The notes: generated by a model not told the origin, from the letters alone. DNA of 64,000 bases from Cymbidium sinense (GCA_021442155.1 CM038215.1:10688976-10752975); one strand, 5' to 3'. Positions 22,900 through 36,263 are shown, counted from the first letter of the stretch. A program made the numbers and translations.

Positions 22900-24870
22900 T
22901 TTTCCAAAAGCACAAATGAACATCTTCTTTCAATTCACTTTGATGAAGATTTCATTTTCAAAATAAAATGAATAATCATCCTTTTCAAAAATCAAAATCA
23001 TAATCATAAAATTTTCAAAAGCACACATGAATTTTTCTAGTCAATACACTCACACTTATTGAATAAAAAGTTCATTTGTAAACAAAATTAAAATTTTCAA
23101 AAGCACACATGAACATCTTCATTTAATATACTCAAGTTTATTCAATGAAGATTTCATTTCCAACTAAAAATAAAATATCATTTTGGAAATCCTACTTAAA
23201 CATATTTCACATATATTTTATGTTGGAGTACCTCTCTTTCAAAAACCAACAATCACAAAAAAAAATTTCACATTTCAAAAATAAAATTGATATCCATTCT
23301 ACATACCTAAATTTGTTGAATGGAGGTCCCCTTTTTCAAAAATTAAAACTTCAACAATCATATTTCAAAATTCTCAAACAATATTTGGAACTTTATTTAA
23401 CATACCCAAAATTTGTCAAGTAAAATTTCCAATCCAAAATTCAAAAATTATCAAAACACATTTTGGAACCTCACTTAACATACCTAAATTTGTTAAGTGA
23501 AGTCTCCAAATCCCAAAATTCAAAATTTTTTAAAACACATTTTCGAATTTCATTTAGTATAATCAAATTTGCTAAGTGAAATCTCCAAATCTAAAATCCA
23601 AAATCAACAATCATATGTTTAAAAATTTTCAAAACACATTTTGGAACCAACCTTAACATACCCAAATTTATTAAGTGAAGTCTCCCAATCCAAAAATAAA
23701 AAAATTCAAAATTTTCAAACAATATTTGGAAGTTCATTTAATTTACTCAAATTTGTTAAGTGAAGACTCCAAATTCAAAATCCAAAAATTTTCAAACACA
23801 TTTGGAACTTCATTTAACATACCCAAATTTGTTAAGTGAAGTCTCCAAATTCAAAACCCAACAAAATTATCAAATTTGATAAGTTTTCAAATCCAAAATC
23901 AAAATCAACAATCATATTTCAAAATTTTCTAAACACATTTCAAACCTCACTTAACATACCCAAATTTGTTAAGTGAAGTCTCCAAATTCAAAATCAAAAA
24001 ATTTTCAAACAATATTTGGAACTTCATTTAACATGCCTAAATTTGTTAAGTAAAGTTTCCAAATCCAAAACTCAAAAATTTTCAAAACATATTTTGGAAC
24101 TTCACATAGCATACTCAAATTTGCTAAGTAAATTTTCCAAAGTCAAAAAAAAAATATCAAACACCTTTTGAACTTCTCCCTTAGCATACCAAAGTTCTAA
24201 ATATTCAAATTTTTGGAATTTCATTTAGCATACTTAAATTTGCTAAGTGAAATTTCCATTTCACAAAACTTAGTGGGACTTCCTCTTTAGCATACCAAAT
24301 TTGCTAAAGTTGAATCTCCACTTTCAATCATTTCAAAAAAAACTCTTAGAATCTCCTGAGCATACCAAATTTTCTAAGGATCCTATCCTTCTTTAAAAAT
24401 CAAAACATTCCAAACAAATGAAACACTTAGGATTTTCTTAGCATACTTAAATTTGCTAAAAATACTATATTAAAAAAATCAAAATACACTTGGATTCTTT
24501 ACTTAGCATACCTAAATTTGTTAAGTAAGAATTCCAAAATTTTCAAAATCAAAATAAATTCACAAAAAGAAACAATCACTTTTACTTCACCTAGCATACC
24601 TAAATTTGCTAAGTGAGTGAAATTCCAAAGCAATAATCAAACACAAAACAAAATCAATTTGATTCTTACTTTAACATACCTAAATTTGTTAAAGGTGAGG
24701 GTCCTCAAAATCAAAAAGTCAAAATAACAATGAATCTATGGAAGCATCCTATCAAAAAATTTGAATCCATATTTCAATATATCTAAATTTGTTGAAGTTT
24801 GGATTCATATTCAAATTCCTCCTTCAATCAATCTCTTCAATTCTATTTGAACCCCACTTAACACTTCCAA
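22900..24870 (+). repeat. Leader hairpin array, element B (about 20 units)
   Basis: This is the same kind of array as in A, expanded and with longer arms. Examples are 23807-23842 (ACTTCATTTAACA/TGTTAAGTGAAGT, 13-bp arms with one G-T pair) and 24215-24257 (16-17 base arms, GGAATTTCATTTAGCA against TGCTAAGTGAAATTTCC). Between these hairpins a second inverted pair recurs, for example TCCAAAAT at 23433-23440 with ATTTTGGA at 23460-23467. Arms ending AGCA/TGCT, AACA/TGTT and GTCA-type variants alternate along the array. It ends about 150 bases before the gag start. Confidence 0.88.
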
Positions 24871-25012
24871 GTTGTTGGATGTGGGTTCAAATTTTCAAAA
24901 TTCAAAATTCAAAATCTATGAAGACAGAAAATGGATACAAGTTCATTTCTCATTGTAGATTCTTTTCAGTCAGTGCAGTACAGTTCAGTGTTAGTTTACT
25001 ATAATTGTAGAA

Positions 25013-28000
25013 ATGGCTAGTTCTCAAAAATTTGTCTTTACATTCCCTCATGGTATGGATCTAGCCTTAGATCAGGCTGACTTTCCTCGCCTAGACCATA
25101 CCCACTTGATCCACTTTGGCCAGGGATTTGAGGGGCCAAGATCACTTGTGAGGGCATTCCCCCCACCACAGAAGAAGGTGGCCGCAAAGCCCATCATGGT
25201 AGATTTACTCTGCTGATGTCTCCTCATTGAAGAGGAAAGTTGTGGCAACACCACAGAATTTAGTCATAAGACAGCTGTACCAAATATTCTGCCCAATAGC
25301 TCATCCTCATATTGCTCTGCATGCACTAACCCCATATTTGTACCTCCAAGGGTAAGGCTCCCCTGGTTTCAAGGCTTGCCTCCCCCATATTTGAGTACGG
25401 GTCTAGCTCACACTCCTCTCATCCTACTCATACCCAACATAAGAATAAGAACTATATGGTCAAATAGTTCCACACTCGGATAGTCAGAGTGCTAGAAGTA
25501 GCAGCTAGATCATTCATGGATGAGTATCCCATGACCACTTCACACTTATTATCGAAAACTAGTTCTATCCTCTGTCGAGATTAGATAGGATAGAGGGATG
25601 ATTCATCACCTCCTCCAGTGGTCCACTTACAGCCCGAGTTCTAGGAGTAGGAGGTCATACATCAGCCTTTGCTCTATTCTATGCTAGGTAGGTTGGAGCA
25701 TATGGATGCTCAGAGTCTAGTACCCAATTTGATCTTTGATCTTTGATCTATTATTACACATAGCATAGGGAGGAAGATTCATTAGGAGAGGGCCCGTGAG
25801 GCCCACACATCACACATTATTAGCAGAGAGTGATGGAGGTTCAGCCATAATGCCACTTCGCTTTAGTTGACTTTCCGGCTTGGTGCACTACACGCCGACC
25901 ATGCGATAGTATTCTCCTCAGGACTAGCCACCGGGTGGCGGTTCTGTGCATGAGTCGGTGGTGTCTCCACCCCACTGCTCTACCCCATGTCCACCATCAC
26001 CAGTGTAGGTTTCAGCATCTCCCATTCCATCTAAGGCTATGACGGCTGCATTCGGGGAAAAATGTATCACATTGGTGTTTCAGCTATGGCCAAGGGATCC
26101 TACTACTCCTACACCACCCATTATGGTAGGGCTGAGCTCTCTTGCTTGACCTTTTTCCCTAGTAGTGTTGTAGAAGGAGTGGCGACAGTAGAGCATCGTG
26201 GTTGTTCCTTCACAAACTCCACCAATATAGCTTGATGCAGAGATGGTGACAGTTATGATAGATATTCTAGATGATAGGTCAGTTGCAGTAGTGGTAGAGG
26301 AACACCCTAGGATTGCTACCCCTATTACAGCCATTAATAGTCAAGAGTATCATTCTTCTAGTGAGTACAGTCTACACAGGATAGACTTCCCATACAAGCG
26401 AGGTTCGGTGCCTCTCAGTGCATGATAATGATCACATCGGCCTAAATTGCTTGTACCTGCTGAGTTAGATTAATCCTTAGATGAGATAATTGCACACAAT
26501 TTTATGGAGAAAAAGGAGATCTTAGGGTATGCTGTCGATGAAGAGAGAGTCGACTTTGATCCCGAAGATGACTTGATTCATTGGTGTATGCATGGTTGAA
26601 ACTGGAGGTTCTCTTCTTAGGGATAAATAGGCCATGGAAGGTGATTAGGTTGATTAAGAGGATATAGTATCCCAACACCTCGACTTGATTAAGGTAGAAG
26701 GACAAGCAGATTGATAGGATGGCACATTAGTTACAGGACTTGTTAGCAATAGTGATAGTGCTTCAAAATAAGCCCCTCCAGTTCATCCTATTACAGTCGA
26801 TGTCATACTGAACTAGTGCATATCTCAGATCCATTTAAGACTCTACCTCCCGTTGAGCAAGGTAGCACTAGCCTGTATAGGAAGGTAGTGGATAGTACCT
26901 CCATACAAGAAAAAGATCTAAAATCTATGGTTGAGCAATAGGTGAAGGAAGCTTTGGCTCAAGCGGGATCATCGGATCTGGTAGACCCTAATCAAAAGAA
27001 TTTGATGTTATCCAATATCCCATGGGTTTTTGCCTCCTTCAAAAGTTTGGCATGAGAATCGAGGCGACATATATAGCTCACTTTAGGGCTAGTTGCCAAC
27101 ATGGGTGGCGATGATGCTTTACTCTTGAGACTCTTTATGTTCTATCGGGTATCACTTTTGATTGGTATGTTGAACCCCAAATCAATTAAGATATTTGTTG
27201 AGTTAGAGCAACACTTCATCAAGAGGATTGCTGGAGCTCATCAAAGGGTTACTGTAGGTGATCTTGTTGTAGCCCAACAACACTCTGGTAAGTCACTTGT
27301 TGATTATATTTTATGATGGCGTAACCTGAGTTTGAAGTGTGAACCACAGCTGTCTAACAACATGCATTGAGATTCTCTTGAAGAATATCCATGACCTGGT
27401 TGCCTTCATGCTTAAGGGCTTCACCATAAAGACATTTGAGAAGCTAGTCAACAAGGCGGCTAGTCTACTAGCAGAGGCAAAATAATTGTCTTTTCTAGAT
27501 CAGTTGCCAAAGTAGAAATCCCAAAAGGTTTATGAGAAGAAATCTAAAGCAGTAACAACGGTTGATAAGGGGAACTAGCCAGCTAGAGATCAGTCTAAGA
27601 GACCACAACCTCAGCAGCCTCCACCTCTTTTGCCACCACCTAGGAAACCATACTGGCCTTTATCATAGCCTCCATGGCCAGCACAACCACTTCTCCAGCC
27701 ATACCACTAGCAGTAGTGGCATGCATACCCACTGCCAGGTAGCTATGGTCCACCTACTCTTTTAGATAAGTTAAATAAACCTTATTCTTTTAAGAGGAGT
27801 GTCTTTAAGAATCTCTTAAAGAAACCTGATTTTAGCTACTCCAGCCTAGAAGACCGGAGGAAGTAAACAAAAGTCATGATCCAAACTTTTTCCCTTACCA
27901 TCATATGCTAGGCCACATTTTAGAGGACTGGTTTACATTCAAGGACTGGCTTGAACATAGTTTCAAGATCAGTGATGTAGTCATCCCAAAGGAATACCTT

Positions 28001-28980
28001 ATGGAAGAACCCTCCAGTTCCATTAGGGTAATCCTTGGGGATACAAGTGATCCTACCAAAACCAAAGAAGGTTGGGACATCTCTTTGTCTAAAACCTCTA
28101 AGAAAAAAATTCAGAAGATCAAGAAGCTTTCCTTGTAGGTGCTTGAGTCAGCTCAAACCTCCAACACTAAAGAAGGTTTGCAAATTATCAATGCCAAATC
28201 TAGGAAAGTGGGAGCTCAGATGTAGAAGCGGCGGCATGTGTTTGGATAGCCCTTAGACACAGTGTCCGCCAGCCTTTAGTTATAGTTTCCACAGTGGAGA
28301 CTTCTACCATTTCAGCTTTCTCTTTCTTCTACTAGTAGAATTCTCATATCAGCAGATAAGGGCATAAAATCCCTTACTCTACTTACTCTACTTGATTTCT
28401 ACTTTGTATCCCCAAATACTTCCAAGAAATTGAAAAATAAAGTGGATTTGAATTACATCTATTTTCTTCTTCTATTCTAATGATAACTCTTTATGTCTAA
28501 TTAACTATAACAATTCTAATCTTCCTCTTTCTAATTCAGAGTTAGACTTTCCAACTCTGAATACTATGAGTTCACATCTTGAGATAGACTTGGAATCATC
28601 AAATTCTGAGAGTCTTATAGGAGAAGCTGTAGGTGAGCCTGAAGTGCAAGTAGAACTTGCCACCACCTTGCCTCCAAAAATTATTGAAGTCAACCTCCAT
28701 AGTGGCAAGGTTCTACCTCCTAGGGCAGCACCTCTAGATAGAGGGAAACAAGTCATTGGTACTAAAGATTGAGAAGCCCTTCCACAGGATGCTCCACCCT
28801 TGGATATTCTTGTGGAAGACCAACTAAAGGTGGACAACAACATCCTTTCTCATCTAAGAAATTTGTCATCTAAGCCAAGCATATATGGTGCCCTTATCTT
28901 ATCCAAAGAGATGAGGGAGTCACTAATCAAAGCCCTCCTTAATACTGAAATATTCTTAGGTCTACTGACCGCTATAGATG
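25013..28980 (+). pseudogene. gag: gag of element B, decayed
   Basis: The start at 25013 is supported by a 67-codon open stretch (MASSQKFVFTFPHGMDLALD...) whose beginning matches C, with a weaker match in A. A long N-terminal region without recognised domain follows. The capsid is clear at 27090-27320: MGGDDALLLRLF, then VELEQHFIKRIAG, TVGDLVVAQQHSGKSLVDYIL, the hallmark order of the Retrotrans_gag family. The nucleocapsid knuckle at about 27880-27965 reads HDPNFFPYHHMLGHILEDWF, so two zinc-binding Cys are now Phe and Trp. A Ser/Asn/acidic linker (28440-28800) leads to pol. Stops and frameshifts are frequent; it is not functional. Confidence 0.87.
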
Positions 28981-29400
28981 AGGAAGCACATTATGTAAAA
29001 GAATCCCAAGGTATCACCTTTACATATGAAGCCCTTCTACTAGGGGACTTGGAGCAGTCCCTATACATTCTGGTCGACCTGGATAGGTTCAGACTCACTA
29101 GGGTTCTCATGGATTTAGGTACATCAGTAAACATTATGAGTCTAAAGACCCTTGCCTATTTGAATATTGACAACTCTACACTCTGAGGAGATAGGATGAT
29201 GTTGAGAGGATTCAACGATCAAGGTGAGCGGGCTTTAAGTTCTATAGTGTTACAGTTAGAGATCGATGAATGGAAGACTAAAAATAAGTTCTACATCATT
29301 GATTCAAATACTTCATTCACAGCTTTTCTTGGTAGGCCTTGGATACATTAGAATAAGATCATTCTATCCTCCCTTCATCGATCAAGTTGAAAAGATGGAA
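28981..29400 (+). pseudogene. pol: Aspartic protease domain, element B
   Basis: The domain opens with GITFTYEALLLGD (about 29012), a common lead-in of plant Tat proteases. It is followed by RVLMDLGTSVNIMSLKTLAYL (about 29100-29162), where the catalytic D-[ST]-G has become D-L-G. A stop (TGA at 29184-29186) separates this from GDRMMLRGFNDQGERAL. The closing block reads FLGRPWIH, stop, NKIILSSLHR (about 29326-29386). The upstream open stretch from 28800 is the longest intact part. It is inactive. Confidence 0.85.
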
Positions 29401-30504
29401 TTGAATACCGTGGGGGATGAAAAGAAAATTCATTCTTAGTTAGAGAGGTTAAGATTTGAGGATACCTACTATCTTTCTCAAAACACCCTTTCTTGTGAAC
29501 ATGGACAAAATTTAAATGTAAATGCAAAAGTAAAATAAAATGAAGAAAAATAAAAGATAAAAGAAAATGAAAAGAAATAGGAAAATCCAAGTGAACAAGA
29601 AAGGGAATTGAAGAAGAAGTGGATCTGCATATCACATTCCACCCATAGTTCATTCCATCATATGGACATGTGGGTAGGATGGCTCAACGTCCACACTGCC
29701 GGAGGCGAGGCGGTTCAGAGGTGGGAGACCCCTAGTGGTTGGCCTTTAGCAAATAGAGGTCATGTTAGTTCATAGGTACCCTACTATTCACATAGACTTG
29801 GAATAGCTCGGAGGATGAGCCTAATATGATTAGTATACCCAGCCCTCTCGGTGGGTTCCATTGGAGGTGACTTTGATCGGCAGACAAAGATGAGGCCTCC
29901 AAGCAAAGCATTGAATGGTTTATGTGAAACTATTAGGCAGCAGTTGGGAAACTTAGCTCAAACCTCACTTACATCCTAGAAAGTTGAAGGTATAGTTGTT
30001 AAGGAAGTCTCTAAGTCTTCCGATGACATGAAGTAGAAGAGGCTCTTTTAGGGTTCATCATCCTCAAATCCAGAGCTTGATGCAAGACTTAAAGAAGATA
30101 CTTTTAAAGAATTAATGGAATTACCTTTTGACTTTTACATGCCTTGTGTTCAAAATCTTATATAGAAAGGTTTAGTTCCTCACACTTGGTCCAAGCATAG
30201 GTCAAAATACTTCAAAAAACTATGGAACAATACAATAAGGCAAGCATAATCAAGAGCAAGACTAAGATTCAGTATAGTGGGTCCATTGATCATGATTATT
30301 ATTGTTATTAGTCGATAGGTTTTTTCACACATCCCAAACTCTTATGAGAATGTGTGTTTTGAAATATCAGACAATCCAGATGATCTCCAAGTCAAAGAGT
30401 TACCGCCAGAATTTGAAGAGGAGATTCATTCAACAATCAATAAACTTAAAGAAATCAACCTCGGGACATAAGAAAATCCCCACCCGACATACATTAGTTC
30501 ATTA
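29401..30504 (+). pseudogene. pol: Protease-RT linker of pol, element B
   Basis: This region is homologous to 7601-8749 in A. It includes the Lys/Glu-type A-rich tract (29515-29580), an eroded Arg-Gly segment (about 29685-29730), the conserved KTIRQQLG-like piece (about 29925-29950, in KLLGSSWE-type frame) and an acidic stretch (30370-30440). No catalytic domain is recognised. It ends just before the open stretch that begins the reverse transcriptase. Confidence 0.6.
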
Positions 30505-31300
30505 TTGAATGAAGAAAAAACTAATGACTTAGTTAAGCTATTGACTGAGTTTAAAGATTGCTTCACATGGAGTTATAAAGAAATGCTTGGATTATCTCTT
30601 GATGTAGTAGTCCACAAGCTAATAATAGACCTTAACATTACCCCTATTAAGCAAGCTGCTAGATGCATGCGATTAGAAATTGAACAACATGTCATTTTGA
30701 AGTTAAGAAACTAATCAATGCTGGTTTCATCAAGGAAGAAAAATATCCTACCTAGTTAACTAGTGTCATCCCAATTAAGAAGAAGAATGGCCAAATTCGC
30801 ATATGCATCGATTTTAGGGACTTAAATAAGGCATGTCCTAAGGATGAGTTTGCTCTTCCTATACCATAGTTAATGGTGGATATTGCCTCATCTCATGCAG
30901 TCTTCTCTTCATGGATGGATCATCCTAAATTAAGATGTCTCCAAAAGATGAAAGAAACACTACTTTCTGAACCAGATCAAAATCTTCTATTATAGGGTTA
31001 TGCCTTTCAGCCTTAAAAAGTTTGGTGCTACATACCAACAGGCCATGACTCAGATCTTCAACGAGCTCATCCATCATCAGGTTGAGTTCTATGTTGATGA
31101 TCTAGTAGTCAAGAGTCTAGAAAATAAAGACCACCTCTTTGACTTGAGAGTAGTTTTTGAATGATTAAGATAATATATCTTTAAAATGAATCCCCTGAAG
31201 TGTGCATTCAGAGTAGTTTCAAGGAAATTCCTTGGGTTTATTGTTTGACACCGGGTAATAGAAATAGATCCCTAAACGATTAAAGCTATCTTAGAAATGC
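30505..31300 (+). pseudogene. pol: Reverse transcriptase domain, element B (YVDD kept)
   Basis: The first 69 codons from 30505 are open (TNDLVKLLTEFKDCFTWSYKE...), then a frameshift near 30700. Further blocks are KKKNGQIRIC.DFRDLNKACP (about 30780-30843), the damaged FMDGSS...IKM region (30910-30945), FG.TYQQAMTQIFNELIHH (about 31020-31080) and the catalytic box YVDD, intact at 31090-31101. KFLGF and the KAILEMPPPKSLTQL segment close the domain. W-to-stop changes (TGG to TAG, near 30754) point to deamination. It is unable to give a full protein, though the active site survives. Confidence 0.93.
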
Positions 31301-31914
31301 CACCTCCTAAGAGTTTAACTCAACTCATATCCTTTCAAGGATGGTGGACATATTTAAGATGCTTTATCTCAAACTTATTAGGGAGATGCAAACCATTCTC
31401 AGCACTTGTCAAAAAAGATGCCAAGTTCAAGTGGGATGACAAGTGCCAGCACGTATTCGAAGACATCAAAGAGTACTTGGTGAAGCCTCAGTCTAGTCCC
31501 TATCGGCGGGCCCGATCCTTTACATTCTTTGCATTGGATGACTCTCGATGCTTGTTAGCCCAATCCAATGATGAGGGGAAGGAATGCGCTTTCAACTATC
31601 TTAGCCATCGTCTGATTCCTGCTGAAGTAAATTATCCACCTATTGAGAAACATTGCCTAGCTTTGATCTTTACATCTCAGAAGCTACGTCATTACATGCT
31701 TTCTCATAAGGGGAACTTTATCTCTTCTGATTACCTCCTCATGACACCGCTTTAGCTCATTGGTCCATGATACTCTTGTAGTTTGATATCATTTGTAGCC
31801 CTCGGTCGCGGTAAAGTCACTAGCGTTTTTTTAACACCCACTTCCTCTTGATTCTCCACTTAGTGACGATCTCCCCAATGAACAAATCATTAACTTAGGG
31901 AAGGGCAGCAACCA
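31297..31914 (+). pseudogene. pol: RNase H domain and connection, element B
   Basis: A 152-codon open stretch (31297-31755) covers the end of RT and most of RNase H, the longest open run in the window. It reads FKWDDKCQHVFEDIKEYLVK, then FFALDDSRCLLAQ, FNYLSHRLIPAEVNYPPIEK, HCLALIFTSQKLRHYML. The order matches the RT/RNase H family. A short stretch after KEYLVKPQ is locally frameshifted (SPYRRARSFTF in place of the usual PILGKPL). The connection (31756-31914) is broken but still shows the DDLPNEQI-like piece. Confidence 0.9.
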
Positions 31915-32330
31915 CCGATGGGAGATGAATTTTGATGGTGCTACTTCTTTTCTTAAAGGTGAAGCACCACGATCTATTCTCCAAAAAAAAGCAAGGGTAG
32001 GAATAGTTCTCCTAACTCCAAACCATGATGTAATGATATTCTCATACTATCTTTCCCGCACCACCAATGAAGCATGAGGCTTTGATTGGTCTAGACTCCA
32101 TCATCATCATCATCAATTTTGTTGGTATCAACCAGTTAATTTTTATTTAGCAAGTCATCATTACAAAAACCAAAGTATCATTCAGATATTTGGTTCCTAA
32201 GAATGTAGTAGAAGATATGAAAAAACTTGGCCCTTGTTCATGAAAGATAAAATAGACAAATAAATGAGACTCATTGAAATGAGAGGAGATGGACAAGTAG
32301 ATTGGAGGCTCATAGATTACTTGAACACCA
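31915..32330 (+). pseudogene. pol: Second RNase H, element B, second half scrambled
   Basis: WEMNFDGATSF (about 31921), the ARVGIVLLTP strand (about 31994) and a shortened T-N-E-A box (near 32065, with a deletion causing a frameshift) identify the archaeal-type RNase H. From about 32090 the expected SINIFGDSQLVINQI block is replaced by ATC/CAT-rich text and unrelated sequence up to about 32270. This copy has therefore lost the distal catalytic region by rearrangement rather than point mutation. Confidence 0.75.
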
Positions 32331-33513
32331 GAAAAGTCACAAGCCCATCAGGTGAAATAGAGAGCTCTTTTCTATGCTCTTGTTGATGGCACCCTGTATC
32401 GCCAATTCTTTGACCAAATGTGGTTACATTGTTTAAACAAAAAACATAGTCTGTGGCATTGTAATCGAAGTACACTCAATTTTATGTAGAGCTCATCAAT
32501 CTGGTATGAAGATGATGATGAAGATCAAAATACTTGGATACTACTGGCCTTCCATGACCAAAGACTGCATGGATGTAGCTAGGAGATGCTATCGTTAATG
32601 TGTGGTGTGGTCCTCCACCAACCACCCAACATTCTACACTTTACATTGGCTTCATGTCCATTTGAGTGTTGGTGTGACATTATGGGTATGATCGATCCTC
32701 CTTCTTCTAAGGGGCATCGATTCATCTTAGCTGCCACCGACTACTTTTCCATATAAGCGAAATCCATCCCACTCAAAGAGGTCATAGCTCAACATGTGCT
32801 TCAATTTTTCAGGAACCATATCATATATAGGTTCAAGGTGCCTCGACAAATTATATCTAATAGTGATACTGCATTCAAAAGAACAAAGATCAATAACTTT
32901 GCCATAAGACATGGTATAGATTGGAGATACTCCACCATCTACTACCCTAGAGCTAATGGCTTAGCAGAAGCATTGAACAAAAATCTCATCTAAATACTAA
33001 AGAAGACTCTTGATGACAACAAACGATAGTGGAACGAGTAGTTAGTTGAATACTTGTGAGACTACACCACATACCAAACTCGGTCATTTTCCTTAGTGTA
33101 TGGGTTTGAAGCTATTTTTTCCTTAGAAGTTCAACTCCCTTCACTAAGAATAGCATTGGGTAGCATGATCACTACAGAGTAGAATGCAAAGTTATGGTTA
33201 AAAGAGCTTGAAGGTTTGAAGGAAAGTCGCCTACGGGCGTGCCAGAACCTCGAGTTGTACAAGGATAAAATGATTCAAGCTCATAATAAGCTGGTCCTCC
33301 CTAGGTCTTTCCAAGTAGGAGAACTTGTGTTAATCCTAAAGAGACCAATTCTTGCCTATTGAAAGATGGGAAGCAAGTTTGAACCCACTTAAGAAGACCC
33401 CACATATCATAGAGAAGGCCTACCAAGGAGGACCCTATCTGGTTATTGATTGTAAAGGGGAACACCCAATGCATCCAATTAATGGGCTCTATCTAAAGAA
33501 ATATTGCTCATGA
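32331..33513 (+). pseudogene. pol: Integrase domain and pol C-terminus, element B
   Basis: The zinc-binding part is recognisable (VHSILCRAHQSG near 32470; the distal C-x2-C at about 32590 is altered). The core continues through ILAATDYFSI (about 32726). The 65-codon open stretch 32796-32993 holds ISNSDTAFKRTKINNFAIRHG (second Asp retained, Asn-Gly lost) and YYPRANGLAEALNKNL (last Glu retained). The C-terminal barrel ends LPINGLYLKKY-type, with the stop at 33511-33513 (TGA). Frameshifts lie around 33060 and 33360. No chromodomain. Confidence 0.9.
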
Positions 33514-36263
33514 AATAAATCATGTTTAAAAATAATTCATTAATAAAAAGAACAAAATTTTATTCATTCATCAAATCTTCTCTTCTGTTTTTTTTTGCTT
33601 GCATGTGTGTTTAGGGTAGTAAGTGTCCCAGTGGCATCCTATCCCTCTTTCACAACACAATCTCTTGATGCTTTTAGAATAGGTATAAGAGAACTTGAGA
33701 GGCATCCTATTTCAATTAGTATAACTAAGATAGGTGTGAGAGAACCCAAACAGCTTCCTTTCTTAGTGGGAATTATTGTTTCCATATGTAGCGTCATTTC
33801 ATAATTCCCCAATGTGTTCTAGGGTAGGTGTAAGAGTCCCCTAGAGGTATCCTATTTCTTTTAACACATACACAACAACAAACACAAATTTTTTTTGTCT
33901 CGAGCTATTTTGATGTGGGAGTAAGCCCCCTGAGGCACTCACTCATTAGTTGCTCTAGGTCAGGTCTACATGCTACCTCACTAGTATGTCACCCTAGTTA
34001 TCATTTGTTGGAAGATATGAGTCCTTGCACTTTCTTCTTAATATTGATCATTACAAACTGATGGCCACCTTGTTAGTATGGTAGTCTTTACTTGTAAGCT
34101 GTTGACTTTGTTTAAGAAGATGTGAGTCCTCGTGCTTTCTTCTTGATCTAGCCATCATGTTCTAACTAGGTTGAGTATATTTGAGGTTTAGGATAAGTCC
34201 CCCAAAGGATTCTTTCCTCTTGACTACTTTCGAGTTGATCTAAGTCCCTAGTGGCCTTCACTAGTCTAGGTAGGATAACTCGTCAAGACTATCAGCTGAT
34301 TCAGCTATAAGAGGATGTGAGTCCCCGAGCTTTCTTCCTAGGCTAATTATTGCAAATCGATGGACACCATAAGTTGGTTGATGTTCACTATCTGCGACTG
34401 AATCTGAGTACACCACTTTTGGCGATATCGTCCGTGCTTTCTCCTTGAGTTGGACAATACCTATGGATATATGACGAGCCATGTCATTTTCTCCGGTGTT
34501 GGATTAAGCCCCCACCCATCCTTATAGGCACTCTATTTGGATCAAGTCCTTTGTGACCCCATTTAGACACTACAGGGTTACTTTTGGATTGGAAAGTTCC
34601 CTTTCCTAGTAACCACCCACAGTTTGGAAAATTTGTCCTGGATGCACAAATTCTCCCTGATAAAAACGAGATAGGTCTAGGATATAAGCTCCTTCTCGTT
34701 TGATCCCTCATAAACTAACAGGTCCATGATCAAATAAACAAACTAAAATAAACAAAATTAATTTGCTTATGGATTAGATTCAAAAAAGGGCCCCTTTTCC
34801 AAAGCAGGCATCCTATCTTTAGGACAGTGTCAACAGAACTCCCTATAGGAATTTCCTGACAACTTGAGTTGAGATAAATCTACGGGTCGGTACTCACTCC
34901 ATAGTCACCCTTAGGTCAGGTTCAATCTTTTTTTTTTCCACAAGCGGTTACCCGGTCATCTTTGAAAGATATAAGACCATGACACATTCTTTCTAGCATG
35001 ATTATCAGGGCAGCTCTAGGTCAAGCTCAATTTCTTGCCCAAAGCAACCGATCACCCTAGTGCTCTTTTCTAGTGGAAGATGTGAGTCCTTGAGCTTTCT
35101 TCCCATCAATTGATCATTAGAAACTGAAAGGCACTCCTTTGGTCGGATAGTTCTCCCATCGGCCAGGAAGCTATTCCCTTTGGTTCAATAAATCTGAGAT
35201 AGGTCTAGGCTTCTATAAGCTCATTCTCAGTGTGACACATCACAAATTGGAATCCAACAAAATAATATAAATCTAAAAATCTTCTTCATCCTTGAGTTGA
35301 TCTAAGTCCTCTAGTAAAATTCACTAATTAGTATAGGTTGGGTTTGATTTGTTGCCCAAAGCCCATCACCCTAATGGTTCATAGTTTATAGAAGATATGA
35401 GTCATTCTTCTTAAGACTTGACCATTGTGTACCAAAAGCATCTCTCCTTGGTTGGATAGTCCTACCTTGTGGTTGGTAGACTATTCCATTTGATTCGGTA
35501 AATCTGAGTTAGGTCTACGCTTCCGTGGCCCCTACTCAGTGCAATTCATTACAAACCTATGGGATCCATCATAATCAAAACAAATAAAACTAAAAGTGGA
35601 ATAAATCCTTGACTATCCTTGAGTTGATCTAAGTCCCCCAGTGGCATTCACTCAATAGTCAGCCCTAGATTGAGTTCAATCTATTGTCTTATCAATAGAT
35701 TACCCCAGCAACTGGTCCTTACTTGGAGGATGTAAGTCTACTACGCTTTCTTCCTAGTACAACTATTGTATAAAGGCATTTTCCCTTTGGTTGGCTAGTC
35801 CTACTACGTGCTTAGTAGATTACCCCTTTGGATTGGTAAATCTGAGTTAGGTCTTAGCCTCCATGGCTCCTATTCATTACAACCCGTTGCAAACCAATAG
35901 GGTTCATCTCCAAAATTCAAACCTAATAAAAATTAAAATAAATTCAACCCTCTCCCCTAGTGGAGATCTCTCCTTAGTGAGATTTGAATCAAAACAAACC
36001 TTTCATCATCTCATAGATAACTTGAACCTGCTTCCCTAGTGGAAAGTTCACACTCCATCCCTTAGTGGATTCTCCCCTCTCTCTTATGTCTTGGACATAA
36101 GTAGAGCCACATTGCACTACGGTCTAAATTCTTTAATATCCTTGGGTTAAGGATAGATTTTTTCTATTAGTGCTTGTGATCTTTCAGTGTTGTTGATCAT
36201 TTCGGTCAACACCAATATGTGCGGTGTTCCTTGTCAATCACACCACACCTATTGAGCGCCCTT
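33514..36263 (+). repeat. 3' untranslated region of element B with about 320-bp tandem repeats
   Basis: This stretch is collinear with 12037-14738 of A. GTGAGTCC...TTTCTTC boxes lie at about 35080, 35395 and 35725, again about 320 bases apart, and closer ones lie between 34015 and 34440. The last 100 bases before the LTR (CACACCACACCTATTGAGCG...) match A, so the repeat array and the LTR edge are the same in both copies. No gene is seen, and no polypurine tract at the LTR edge. Confidence 0.8.
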
